From Natronolimnohabitans sp. A-GB9 (lineage in GTDB: Archaea > Halobacteriota > Halobacteria > Halobacteriales > Natrialbaceae): DNA of 64,000 nucleotides. The position numbers were made by a program, and so were the translations under genes. The stretch lies in NCBI RefSeq assembly GCF_030848565.1, contig NZ_JAVDDV010000013.1, positions 1 to 64,000 on the forward strand, read 5' to 3'. The notes beneath the pieces are model-generated. The model saw nothing but the letters and a program-made list of their open reading frames with translations. It made no database searches and was not told the DNA's origin. Shown here piece after piece: positions 26,001-33,748 of the stretch. The first letter of the stretch is position 1. Every line of letters starts with the position of its first letter.

Positions 26001-28255
26001 CCGTCCCGATACAGTTCGTCGTTTTCGATCGCTCGCTCGAGTGCGGCCTCGATCCGCGGAACGTCTTCCGGATGAACGCGTTCGATAAAGTCCTCGTACG
26101 TCCCCTCGAACTCGCCCGGCTCGAGTCCGACGATCCGCTGTAACGTGTCGTTCCAGTCGAGTTCGTTCGTTTCGACGTTCAACTCCCAGATCCCCGTGTT
26201 CGTCCCCTCGAGTGCGAGCTCGAGGCGTCGTTTCGTCTCCTGGAGGCTTCGCTCGCGCTGCTTTCGGTCGGTGATATCCTGTAACGAGCCCTGGAGTTTG
26301 ACCACCTCACCGTCCTCCTCGATCGCTTCTCCGATGGCTCTGACCCAGCGCTGGCCGTCGTCGAACGGCTGCAGTCGGAGCTCGAGGTCGTACATCTCTC
26401 CTGTCTCGATCGTTTGCTCGACCGCCGACCGGAGTTCGTCCTGGTCGTCGGGATGATATAGTTCGATCGCCTCCGGCAGTTCGATGTCGGGTGGCTCTGA
26501 ATAGCCGTGGATCCGGGCGATTTCGTCGGTCCACTGAAGATCGTAGGGCTCCTCGCGGACGTCGAGTTCCCAGGCCCCGATGTTCGCCAGCCGCTGTGAC
26601 TGCTCGAGCATCCGTGTGATGCGCTCGAGTTCCTGCTCGCTTTCGACTCGATCAGTGACGTCGGTGATGACGCCTTCCATTGCCTCGAGGGATCCCCCGT
26701 CGTCGAAGACGCCGCGGCCACGCTCGCTGACCCACCGTCGCTCGCCGTCGGCGGTCTCGATCGGGTACGTCATCTGGAGCGATCCCTGCTCGTCGATGAT
26801 CTGCTGGATCGTCTCCCAGATCTCGTCTTGCTGGTCGGCGCTGACGTCGTCTGTCCAGTCGATCTCATCGTCGACGTCTTCGGTCCAGTTGATCTCACCG
26901 TCGAGAAGTTCGATCCAGTTGACGTCACCGTCGACGAGCTGTTCGGGTTCGTACCCGGTGAGTTCGACACAGCCGTCGCTGACGAACTCGAAGGGCCAGC
27001 CGGGCTCGTTGCGACAGCGATAGACGAGCCCTGGAACGTTGCTCATCAGCGTCCTGAGCCGACGGTCGCGCTCACGGAGGGTCCGTTCTCGTTCCTTGCG
27101 GTCGGTGATATCGCGACTGATCACGATAAAGCGGTCCTTGTCCGCGAGGTCGATGCGGATCAGGTGGATCTCGACGGGGAACGTCGAGCCGTCGCGACGC
27201 TGATACTGGCCCTCGAACTTCCGTCGATCGCCGGTCGAAATGTCGGCCAGCAGTGACCGGACCTCCGCCGCGGTGAACGACCGGTCGTACTCCCAGATCT
27301 TCGTCCCGAGCAGCTCCGACTCCGTATATCCCAACTGTTCACAGAACTGTCGATTCACGTCGACGAGCGTCCCGTCGGGGTCGAGAACGTCGATCATATC
27401 CGGCGAGTGTTCGAACAGCGCCTCGAGATGTGCACGTGTCGACTCCAGCCGTCTGTCACTCTCCTTTCGGTCGGTGATGTCCTCGAGTGCGGCCATGGCC
27501 CCGACGATCTCGCCGTCTTCGTGAATCGGTGCCTTCGAGAGGCGAACGTCGATCAACGAGCCGTCTTTGGTCCGCCGCTGTGTCTCGACGCCCGTGATCG
27601 GCTCGTCGGCCTCGAGTTGCTCGCGGAACCGATCGACCTCGTCCCGCCGGTGTTCCGGGATGATCGGCAGCGGTTCACCGAGAATTTCGTCCTCGCTCCA
27701 GCCGAAGATGCGTTCGGCTGCCGGGTTCCATAGCTCGACGGTCCCCTCGAGATCGACTGCGATGAGCGCCGACGGAGTGGCTTCGATCGTTGCGCTGAGC
27801 CGTTCGTTCGTCGACCGGAGATCCCGTTTGCGTTGCGCAAACTCCCGTTCCCGCTCGGCGGTCGCCGTCGTCAGTTCGTCGATGACCGTCGTGAGCCGAT
27901 CGAGTTCGTCGTCGGCCTCGCCGTCGTGTTCGACGGCTGCAGCCACGTCCCGAACGCGATTGGCCTGCTCGCGAACCGACTCGTCGTCCTCGCCGTCACG
28001 GAGCGTCGACACGAACGACTCGAGTTCCGTACACAGCCCCTCGATCGTCCCCTCACGGTCGGGATCGCCGCGTGCAGCGAGGCCGAACAACAAAACGGGC
28101 ACTCCCGGGAACGGTATCGATTCCAGCCATCCGGATACTGCCGCCGAAGAGCCGAACACCCAGCCGACGACGAAAATAACGGCGACGACGGCCAGCGGCG
28201 AGCACCGGACGGTGGTCCACCGTGTCGAGCCACCCCGGGATGAAAGCACAGCCAT
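23060..28255 (-). CDS. giant multi-PAS/GAF Bat-type regulator (HTH_10)
   Basis: A 1,731-aa sensor-regulator of the bacterio-opsin-activator type. Order: one or two N-terminal membrane helices (residues about 19-60), a Glu-rich coiled coil (100-150), eight PAS domains each ending in a DITDRK-type linker near residues 258, 382, 532, 662, 788, 898, 1020 and 1150, GAF 1 (about 1158-1315), GAF 2 (1335-1491), a Bat sensor domain (1495-1658) and a C-terminal HTH_10 (1661-1731; TDRQREVLRTAYLAGFFEWP). There is no histidine-kinase core, so signals probably pass directly to the DNA-binding domain at the membrane. PAS3 contains a 30-bp tandem repeat (residues 440-469). The ATG at 28253-28255 is chosen over the frame start at 28354. 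It is divergent from HalOD1 and receiver-PAS genes. Confidence 0.9.
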   Translation of the reverse strand: MAVLSSRGGSTRWTTVRCSPLAVVAVIFVVGWVFGSSAAVSGWLESIPFPGVPVLLFGLAARGDPDREGTIEGLCTELESFVSTLRDGEDDESVREQANRVRDVAAAVEHDGEADDELDRLTTVIDELTTATAEREREFAQRKRDLRSTNERLSATIEATPSALIAVDLEGTVELWNPAAERIFGWSEDEILGEPLPIIPEHRRDEVDRFREQLEADEPITGVETQRRTKDGSLIDVRLSKAPIHEDGEIVGAMAALEDITDRKESDRRLESTRAHLEALFEHSPDMIDVLDPDGTLVDVNRQFCEQLGYTESELLGTKIWEYDRSFTAAEVRSLLADISTGDRRKFEGQYQRRDGSTFPVEIHLIRIDLADKDRFIVISRDITDRKERERTLRERDRRLRTLMSNVPGLVYRCRNEPGWPFEFVSDGCVELTGYEPEQLVDGDVNWIELLDGEINWTEDVDDEIDWTDDVSADQQDEIWETIQQIIDEQGSLQMTYPIETADGERRWVSERGRGVFDDGGSLEAMEGVITDVTDRVESEQELERITRMLEQSQRLANIGAWELDVREEPYDLQWTDEIARIHGYSEPPDIELPEAIELYHPDDQDELRSAVEQTIETGEMYDLELRLQPFDDGQRWVRAIGEAIEEDGEVVKLQGSLQDITDRKQRERSLQETKRRLELALEGTNTGIWELNVETNELDWNDTLQRIVGLEPGEFEGTYEDFIERVHPEDVPRIEAALERAIENDELYRDGFRLRHENGDWIWVGGRGRLVVDEDGTRRMVGINNDITERKRLENELERTLDRVSDAFHAVDTEWNFTYVNTQARELLDAEDRDLIGNSIWEEFPSAVDSRFEEEYRRAMETQEAVTFEEYSPVVDAWVEVNLYPSESGLSVYFRDITDRKERERELERYETIIQSIGDPVYTLDASGDVRFINDAIESLAGYDPESLIGNDISEILPPEELERAQDAVRELLRGEKTYNALETEFVTADGERIETETHIALLPTDDGEFTGTAGVIRDITKRKERERELERTRDLLERVQRMAKVGGWELAVDTEPRTAIWTDEMYRLHALPRDVTPDLERTIECYHPDDRQFVRDRLETAVATETRYELEGRLQSDDGDVRWVHAMGEPIYDDDGSLIKYRGTVKDISDRKRRELALESLHETARELLSAETESTVADLVVDTAADLLEFGDASAGVYLLDDDTNRFEPVASTAAFAERTGGAPSVAVGDGDSLLWSTYVTGTQTVVDDAVMGNGSPLFGGDAAGGLLVPIGDHGVFVLVASPATIGDETRRLFETLVATTEAAFDRLESEATLRERDAELESQNRRLRRQIEITEIIRGIDQSLIGADSRTEIERTVPERLVEADTVDFAWMGDLDASGTELEARSWAGADPEYLDVLSLDIESESAEPSVRTARSNEPTVVENVVEDLQREPWRRDAIDAGFQSVLSVPITFEEYSYGVLTVYAKEADAFTDLERTVFTELGAGIANAITAAKTQEALHSETLVELTLELTDDDDVLSRIASTTGATVTYEGLGSHSSSETVLFFETSDVDPDAVREALADLVSVTEHRLVTESDDGCLFEATVTGDVVASRLVRHGGSPRSIVADGERTAITVDVPTQTDVREFVAMLQDHYPAVELRSRQHVQRAMHTRQELVTSLFEPLTDRQREVLRTAYLAGFFEWPRESTGEEIAEMLEVTQPTVNRHLRIGQQRLLKQLFGAETLSLAD
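26849..26938. repeat. three 30-bp tandem repeats inside PAS3
   Basis: Units 26849-26878, 26879-26908 and 26909-26938 each contain T(T/C)CxGTCCAG-like starts and TCGATCTCA/TTGATCTCACCGTCGA-like middles. They encode three 10-residue blocks of the pattern (D)-(D/G)-(D/E)-(V/I)-(N/D)-W-(I/T)-(E/D). Confidence 0.85.
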
Positions 28256-28470
28256 AGGCTGACTACACAACGAGCCCAAATGACGGATGTGGTTTATCCA
28301 CTCTATTATCGGGTGAAATATAGTCGGCGGTACAAATATGGATAGTACCAGCACTCGAGATCCCCCAGCGCCGTGGCCGGAGACACCCCGTTCCCTCCTT
28401 CGGTTTCGGGGACCTTCTATACGTGTAGTGTCGAGGCTGCGGCGAGATTACGTGTATAATAAACAGCGAA
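28256..28470. promoter_or_regulatory. divergent promoter region of the signalling cluster
   Basis: A 215-bp AT-richer region between the multi-PAS regulator and the HalOD1 gene. TATATTTC-like DNA (GTGAAATATAGTC on the plus strand at about 28313-28325) lies about 60 bp before the regulator start, and TGTATAATAAAC at about 28452-28463 lies just before the HalOD1 ATG. Confidence 0.4.
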
Positions 28471-28758
28471 ATGCCCCGTCCTGTCGTTGATACGAACGTC
28501 ATGTCCGGAACGACGCTCGACTACCACAACGATTCGCCCAGCCTCTCCGTCATCGAAGCCCTCGCCGACGAACTCGAGACCGATCCCGTCGAACTCGAGC
28601 CGCTGTACCACTTCGTCGACCCCGAGGCGCTCGATCAACTCTTCCAGGAGGGGACACACGGGGACGTACGCGTCGAGTTCGTCTACGGCGACCACACGGT
28701 CGCGGTGCAGGGCGACGGTACCGTCGTCGTCGACGAAACGGTCCATGAGCGACAGTAA
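28471..28758 (+). CDS. HalOD1 output-domain protein
   Basis: A 95-aa single-domain HalOD1 protein (85 aa if it starts at the ATG at 28501). The family core is ALADELETDPVELEPLYHFVDPEALDQLF, followed by VRVEFVYGDHTVAVQGDGTVVV. It closely resembles the HalOD1 gene beside pcn, with the same EPLY-x-x-VDPxALDxLF heart. HalOD1 is thought to be an output module of haloarchaeal signal transduction with unknown chemistry. Its place between a giant Bat-type sensor (divergent) and a receiver-PAS gene (76 bp downstream, same strand) supports a signalling role. A TATA-like TATAATAAAC just upstream favours the shorter start. Confidence 0.88.
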   Translation: MPRPVVDTNVMSGTTLDYHNDSPSLSVIEALADELETDPVELEPLYHFVDPEALDQLFQEGTHGDVRVEFVYGDHTVAVQGDGTVVVDETVHERQ

Positions 28759-28833
28759 CCGACTCGAGGGATCGACGACCGAAGTCGGGCGCAACGTATC
28801 GATATCGAAACGACCGCGCACGGAGGGCACTCG

Positions 28834-29628
28834 ATGACTATTCCGTCACCACAGCCGACCGCTCGAGTACGACCGTCAGCTACTGACTCGATTACGGTCC
28901 TCGTCATCGACGACGATCGGGCTTACCGCGAGCAGGTCGCATCCGTCCTCGAGGACGACGATCTGACGATTCAGACGGCGGCGTCGATACCGGAGACGGT
29001 GGCGTCGCTCGACGACATCGACTGTCTCGTCAGCGATCCCGCAGCGACACGAAGCGAAACGATCGACGAATTTCTCGAATGCGTCGCCGACCAGCCGTCC
29101 GAACTGCCGGTCCTGTTCTTGCTCGATCGAGTCGACGAATCGGCAACCGTCGTCGACGCCGTCGCGTCCTATCGATGGGTCGACTGCCTCGTCAAGGGGG
29201 ACTCGACTGCCGCCGTCGAACGTCTCGGCCAGCGGATTTGTACGCTCGTCGAACGACGGCAGCTAGAAACGCTCTCCGAACGCTCGTTTGCCAGCATCGA
29301 ACTCGCTCGAGACGCGATCGCGATCGTCGACCCCGACGGCGACGTCGAGTTTGCAAACCGATCGTTTGCGATGCAGTTTGGCTACGACCGCGACGCCATC
29401 ATCGGACAGCCGTGGCAGACGCTGTTTACGGACGACAGCGTCGAGCGTCTCGAGACGGCGGCGATTCCGACCGTCGCCGACGGCTGGCGGTGGACCGGTA
29501 CCTGTACTGGCCGCCGAAAAACGGGAGCGACGATCACCGTCAACGTTCGTCTCGGCGGACCGGACGACGGCAGTCTGGTGTTCGTCGTCGACACGGCCAC
29601 GAACGACGGAGACGGCGCGACGAACTGA
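28834..29628 (+). CDS. receiver-PAS signalling protein
   Basis: A 264-aa protein with an N-terminal response-regulator receiver domain (residues 20-135) and a C-terminal PAS domain (about 150-258), and no kinase or DNA-binding part. In the receiver, the acidic pair is VIDDDRAY, the likely phospho-acceptor is Asp in CLVSDPAA (where most receivers have D-x-x-MP), and the conserved Lys is in DCLVKGDS. The PAS domain reads AIVDPDGDVEFANRSFAMQFGYDRDAIIGQPW. Such receiver-PAS proteins are common in haloarchaea as connectors in phosphorelays. It is on the same strand as the HalOD1 gene and probably co-transcribed. Confidence 0.88.
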   Translation: MTIPSPQPTARVRPSATDSITVLVIDDDRAYREQVASVLEDDDLTIQTAASIPETVASLDDIDCLVSDPAATRSETIDEFLECVADQPSELPVLFLLDRVDESATVVDAVASYRWVDCLVKGDSTAAVERLGQRICTLVERRQLETLSERSFASIELARDAIAIVDPDGDVEFANRSFAMQFGYDRDAIIGQPWQTLFTDDSVERLETAAIPTVADGWRWTGTCTGRRKTGATITVNVRLGGPDDGSLVFVVDTATNDGDGATN

Positions 29629-29668
29629 GCGTCACGTCCGGCGTCGACTCGTACGGCTTACTGTGCAG

Positions 29669-30958
29669 TTATGTTCCGTGGTCCCAGGAGTCCATGTACT
29701 CGCGCTGGGTCTCGGTCAGCGCATCGTACTCGATGCCTTCGGCCTCGAGTTTGATCTCGGCGACCTCGCGGTCGAGTTCGTCGGGAACGTCGTGGACGCC
29801 CGCGTCGTACTCGTCGCCGTTCTCGATCATCTCGCGGACACAGACGGCCTGAATGCCGAAGCTCTGGTCCATCACCTCGACGGGATGGCCAAGCGAGACA
29901 GGTGCAGCGAGGTTGACGAGCCGTCCCTCGGCGACGACGTTGAGTCGGCGGCCGTCCTCGAGTTCGTAGGCTTCGACACCCTCTCTGGCTTCGTACCGAT
30001 CTACGGCGAGGTCGTCGAGCGCGTCGAGGTCGATCTCGATGTCGAAGTGGCCGGCGTTCGCGAGTAGGACGCCGTCGTCCATCTTCTCGAAGTGCTCCTC
30101 GACGATGACGTCGCGGTTGCCGGTCGTCGTCAGGAAGACGTCGCCGACCTCGGCGGCTTCGTCCATCGGCATGACGTCGTACCCCTCCATGTGGGCCTCG
30201 AGCGCGCGTCGGGGTTCGACTTCGGTGACGATGACGTTCGCGTTCTGGCCGGCGGCCTTCTTCGCGACGCCCTTGCCACAGTAGCCGAAGCCGGAGACGA
30301 CGACGTTCTTGCCCGCCCACGAGAGGTTGGTAGTCATCGCGATCGAGGCCAGCGAGGATTCGCCGGTGCCGTGGACGTTGTCGAACAGGCGCTTCATCGG
30401 GGTGTCGTTGACCGCGAAGACCGGGTACTCTAAGGCGCCGTCGTCGTCCATCGCGCGCAGGCGGTGGACACCCGTCGTCGTTTCCTCCGCGCCGCCGACG
30501 ATGCCGTCGATCAGTTCGGGATACTCCTCGTGGATCGCGGCGACCAGGTCCATCCCGTCGTCGACCGTGACGGTTGGTTCGTGGGCGATGACGGCCTCGA
30601 TGGCGTCGTAGTACTCCTCGTCGTCGACGCCGCGTTTCGCGTAGCTGGTAATCGATTCGTGGGCGTCGAGTGCTGCGGAGACGTCGTCGTGGGTCGACAG
30701 CGGGTTACAGCCCGTGACGGCGACCTCGGCGCCGCCTTCCGCGAGCGTCTCGACGAGCATCGCCGTCTTCGCCTCGACGTGCATCGCCATCGCGATCCGT
30801 TCGCCCTCGAAGGGCTGGTCGGCGACGAACTCCTCGCGGACGGCCTCGAGGATCGGCATATGCTGGGCAGCCCAGTCCATCTTGCGACGCCCCTCCTCCC
30901 GTGCGGACTCGGGGTCGTCCAACTGCTCGCTGATCGGCGGATACGCAGCGTCGGTCAT
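29669..30958 (-). CDS. ahcY: adenosylhomocysteinase family (AhcY; possibly S-inosylhomocysteine hydrolase)
   Basis: A 429-aa NAD-dependent hydrolase that splits S-adenosylhomocysteine, the product of SAM-dependent methylation, into homocysteine and a nucleoside. The NAD-binding signature is [16 protein letters not shown] near residue 218 and the substrate loop is [14 protein letters not shown] near 59. The human STQD motif reads STHDD here (near residue 86). The C terminus ends [17 protein letters not shown], shorter than in eukaryotes but normal for archaea. I chose [13 protein letters not shown] (ATG at 30956-30958). In methanogens the homologue acts on S-inosylhomocysteine made by an SAH deaminase; such a deaminase gene lies 1.4 kb upstream here, so either substrate is possible. 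Confidence 0.93.
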   Translation of the reverse strand: MTDAAYPPISEQLDDPESAREEGRRKMDWAAQHMPILEAVREEFVADQPFEGERIAMAMHVEAKTAMLVETLAEGGAEVAVTGCNPLSTHDDVSAALDAHESITSYAKRGVDDEEYYDAIEAVIAHEPTVTVDDGMDLVAAIHEEYPELIDGIVGGAEETTTGVHRLRAMDDDGALEYPVFAVNDTPMKRLFDNVHGTGESSLASIAMTTNLSWAGKNVVVSGFGYCGKGVAKKAAGQNANVIVTEVEPRRALEAHMEGYDVMPMDEAAEVGDVFLTTTGNRDVIVEEHFEKMDDGVLLANAGHFDIEIDLDALDDLAVDRYEAREGVEAYELEDGRRLNVVAEGRLVNLAAPVSLGHPVEVMDQSFGIQAVCVREMIENGDEYDAGVHDVPDELDREVAEIKLEAEGIEYDALTETQREYMDSWDHGT

Positions 30959-31148
30959 GAATCGACAGACGGGAAGGCACGCCAAAACGCTACCGAACCA
31001 GTGACGTCCATGCGGCGGCTGATCGTGGCTCCGGTGTCGGACGACGGGCTCGAGGTGTACGAAGGCGTAGAAAAGTGATCGCCTTCGACGGGTTCAGCGC
31101 GCGATCGATCGCCATCGTGGCGTTCGGTTCGCCCTCTAGCGTTTCGTT

Positions 31149-31257
31149 ATACTGTCGGACAGTGCGATTCACCGTCGGTCACACGACTGCGGCCGTTGCC
31201 GACAGTGAGGGTCGCGGATTCGCGACCGACGGGTCACTGACTGCTGTCTGACAGTAT
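31149..31257. repeat. family A element, full length, inverted
   Basis: ATACTGTCGGACAGTGCGAT at one end, and GTCACTGACTGCTGTCTGACAGTAT (as two pieces) at the other. Compared with 15358 it is in the opposite orientation. Its end overlaps the TAA stop of the neighbouring secreted-protein gene. Confidence 0.85.
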
Positions 31258-32246
31258 TAGTGAGGCGAGCCGGCGTGTTCCGGCGGGCTGCCGGCGTTGT
31301 CGTCATCGTCGGTTTCCATCTCGTCCGCTTCGCCTTCCTCGTCGTCATCGTCAGTCGCGTCGGCATCGTCGGCGTCGTCGTCACCCGGCGGTCCAGCATG
31401 AGCCGGTGGTCCCTGGTCTGACTCGCCGTCGTCAGACGGGCCCGCGTGTGCCGGTGGACCAGCGTGGTCGGGCGCGTTACCCGGGTTGTGCCCGAGGACG
31501 AAGTTCGAAACCGCCAGTCCGAGCGGCCTGTCGGTGTCGTCCTGTGCGTTCTCGACGAACGCGGAGACGAGCGATCCGAAGGTGTCGTACTCGGCGGCCT
31601 CGAGCGTTGCCGTCGTCTCGACGGACTCGTCGTCGACCGTCGCGTTGAAGGCGACCTCGACGCTCTCGTTACCGAACGGTGCGTCCAGGCTCACCGTGCC
31701 GTTCTCGTCCGTCGTGTACGTTCCCTCGTCGGTGTACGAGGCGTCCTCGTCGACAGTCGAGACGTCGACGGTCGCATTCGAGACGGCAGTCTCGTTGTCC
31801 GTCACCGTCACGACGACGTCACCGTTCTGTGTGACGTCGATCTCGAGTTCCGCCGGTGCTGGCTCGAGTGTTGCCTCTGTGGCGTCGGTGAGTTTCTCAC
31901 CCGACGTGTTCTCGTACGACGTGGTAACGTTCACGGTGACCGTCTCCTCGGGTTCAGGAAGGTCGACCGTGCCATCGGCCTCAGTCGTGAAACTCTCGTT
32001 GTCGCCCGCGTACGACGCGTTCTCGTCGACCGGCGTCACGTCGACGGTCGCGTTCTCGACCGGACTATCGTTCAGCGTGACTTCGACTTCGTACGCTTCC
32101 TCGTCGACCTCGACCGAGAGGTCGTCATCCTCACCGTTCGTCTCCTCCGTTGCTGCCCCCAGCGGGGCCAACACGGACAGAACCATCAGTGCAGCCAGCG
32201 TCGTCGCAAGCAGTCGTTTCCTCTTCATCCTACTCGAGACATTCAT
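31257..32246 (-). CDS. secreted acidic protein with Ig-like repeats
   Basis: A 329-aa exported protein. A Sec-type signal peptide (MKRKRLLATTLAALMVLSVL, cleavage near APLGAATE) is followed by two beta-sandwich-like repeats: VEVTLNDSPVENATVDVTPV with SFTTEADGTVDLPEP, and VVVTVTDNETAVSNATVDV with YTTDENGTVSLDAP. Each has N-x-S/T sites. A helical linker (FGSLVSAFVENAQDD) and a C-terminal low-complexity region with HAGPPAHAGP repeats and long Asp/Glu runs follow. Such domains act as surface adhesion or carrier modules; the exact role is unknown. The start may be the ATG at 32228 (MKRKRLL). The stop lies inside a family A repeat end, so the 3' end may be repeat-derived. Confidence 0.85.
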   Translation of the reverse strand: MNVSSRMKRKRLLATTLAALMVLSVLAPLGAATEETNGEDDDLSVEVDEEAYEVEVTLNDSPVENATVDVTPVDENASYAGDNESFTTEADGTVDLPEPEETVTVNVTTSYENTSGEKLTDATEATLEPAPAELEIDVTQNGDVVVTVTDNETAVSNATVDVSTVDEDASYTDEGTYTTDENGTVSLDAPFGNESVEVAFNATVDDESVETTATLEAAEYDTFGSLVSAFVENAQDDTDRPLGLAVSNFVLGHNPGNAPDHAGPPAHAGPSDDGESDQGPPAHAGPPGDDDADDADATDDDDEEGEADEMETDDDDNAGSPPEHAGSPH

Positions 32247-32375
32247 GGAAGTATGAATAAACCCACCCAGCAGTTCTCGTCGTTTTCGTTCCGACGAAAC
32301 GGTGTTAGAATAGTTTATAATGTTTACAAACCGCTCTGAGCGTTCAGTATCAGTTCCGAAACCGTCGCCGGCAGC
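32247..32375. promoter_or_regulatory. AT-rich promoter region of the secreted protein
   Basis: On the minus strand GTTTGTAAACATTATAAACT and GGGTTTATTCATAC give two TATA-like boxes upstream of the start codons at 32246 and 32228. The region is distinctly AT-rich for this genome. Confidence 0.45.
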
Positions 32376-33674
32376 CTACTCCTCGGCGCGGGCGATCAGC
32401 GCCTCGGCCTCTTCGCTTGCTCGCGCACGGACCGCATCCTCCTCGAGGGTCAACACCTCCCTGTCGCGCATGAGCACCTGTCCGTCACAGATCGTGTGAC
32501 GGACGTCCGCGGCCGCGGCCGCGTACGCGAGGTGGCTCACGAGGTCGTGACGCGGCGTCAAGTGGGCGCTCTCGAGGTCGAGCACCGCGATATCGGCGGG
32601 CGCGCCTTCCTCGAGGCGGCCCGACTCGAGGCCGATCGCGTCGGCGCTTCCCTGAGTCAGCATCTCGACGACCGACTCGGCGGCGACGGCACTGGCGTCG
32701 TTGGCGGCGAGTTTCCCGAGCATGGCCGCGTCGCGGGCCTCGTCTAACATCGAGAGGTCGTTGTTCGAGGCTGCACCGTCGGTTCCGATGCCGACGGTGA
32801 CGCCGGCGTCGAGCATGCGCTGGACGGGTGCCATCCCGCTTGCCAGTTTCATGTTCGACGCCGGACAGTGGATCACGCTCGTGCCGGCTTCCGCGAGCAG
32901 ACCGATCTCGCTCTCGTCGACGTGGACGCCGTGGGCGACGAAGTCACCGTCCTCGAGCATGCCCTTCTCGGCGGCGTAGGCGAGCGGGCGCACGCCCTCT
33001 TCCTCGACGATCGGTGTCACCTCGTCTTTGGTCTCGTTTGCGTGGTAGTGGATCGGCACGCCGAGTTCGCGGGCCTGTGGGACGAACTCCTCGAGATATT
33101 GGCCGTCGACGGTCGTCAGCGAGTGGGGCATAAACGCCGACCGGATCCGGCCGTCGGCCATCCCGTCGATCTCCTCGGCGACCGCCAGTCCCTCGCGGGC
33201 GTCCTCGCGCGCCGCCTCGTCGTCCTTGGCGACGGAGATCACGCCGTGGCCGAGTCGGGCACGCAGTCCCGCGTCGGCGACCGCGTCGGCGATCGTCGGA
33301 ACGAAGAAGTACATGTCCGCAAACGCCGTCGTTCCCGACTTTATCATCTCGAGGACGCCGAGTTCGGTCCCGGCGCGGACGGAGTCGGCGGTCAGTTCGG
33401 CCTCGACGGGCCAGATGTCTTCCTGGAGCCAGGCGTCGAGTGGTTTGTCGTCGGCGTACCCCCGCAGTAAGGTCATCGCGACGTGACAGTGGCCGTTGAC
33501 GAACCCGGGAGTCACAAGCGAGTCCTCGGCGTCGATGGTCTCGTCGGCCGCGCCCGCGAGGTCAGCGCCGATCGCTACGATCTCGCCATCGTCTTGATCG
33601 ATCAGTACGTCCGCACGCGTCACCGTGATGTCGGGCAACAGCACCTGCCCGCCGGTGATCGCCAGTGTCGTCAT
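32376..33674 (-). CDS. S-adenosylhomocysteine/methylthioadenosine-type deaminase (amidohydrolase)
   Basis: A 432-aa zinc-dependent amidohydrolase of the MtaD/DadD/SAH-deaminase group, which deaminates the adenine of SAH, MTA or 5'-deoxyadenosine to hypoxanthine. The barrel's metal site is visible: H-x-H in FVNGHCHVAM near residue 63, His in IHYHANETKDE near 201, His in FVAHGVHVDE near 228, and Asp in GIGTDGAASNNDL near 287. The length (432) fits the family. The ATG at 33672-33674 (MTTLAITGGQVLLPD) is chosen; the longer frame runs antisense through the methyltransferase region. It is on the same strand as the ahcY homologue 1.4 kb downstream, which suggests joint recycling of the methylation by-product SAH. 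Confidence 0.88.
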   Translation of the reverse strand: MTTLAITGGQVLLPDITVTRADVLIDQDDGEIVAIGADLAGAADETIDAEDSLVTPGFVNGHCHVAMTLLRGYADDKPLDAWLQEDIWPVEAELTADSVRAGTELGVLEMIKSGTTAFADMYFFVPTIADAVADAGLRARLGHGVISVAKDDEAAREDAREGLAVAEEIDGMADGRIRSAFMPHSLTTVDGQYLEEFVPQARELGVPIHYHANETKDEVTPIVEEEGVRPLAYAAEKGMLEDGDFVAHGVHVDESEIGLLAEAGTSVIHCPASNMKLASGMAPVQRMLDAGVTVGIGTDGAASNNDLSMLDEARDAAMLGKLAANDASAVAAESVVEMLTQGSADAIGLESGRLEEGAPADIAVLDLESAHLTPRHDLVSHLAYAAAAADVRHTICDGQVLMRDREVLTLEEDAVRARASEEAEALIARAEE

Positions 33675-33748
33675 GGGTCGTCGTTTCTCGCGGGAGGGCC
33701 TTAGCGTGTCGATGCCTGGGCGGTGTACCGTCGGCCTGCGGTGGCCGT

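Noticed and set aside
31011-31078. 22-codon frame upstream of ahcY ([19 protein letters not shown])
   Set aside because: Short, without RBS or TATA support, and located in the spacer next to a family A repeat.
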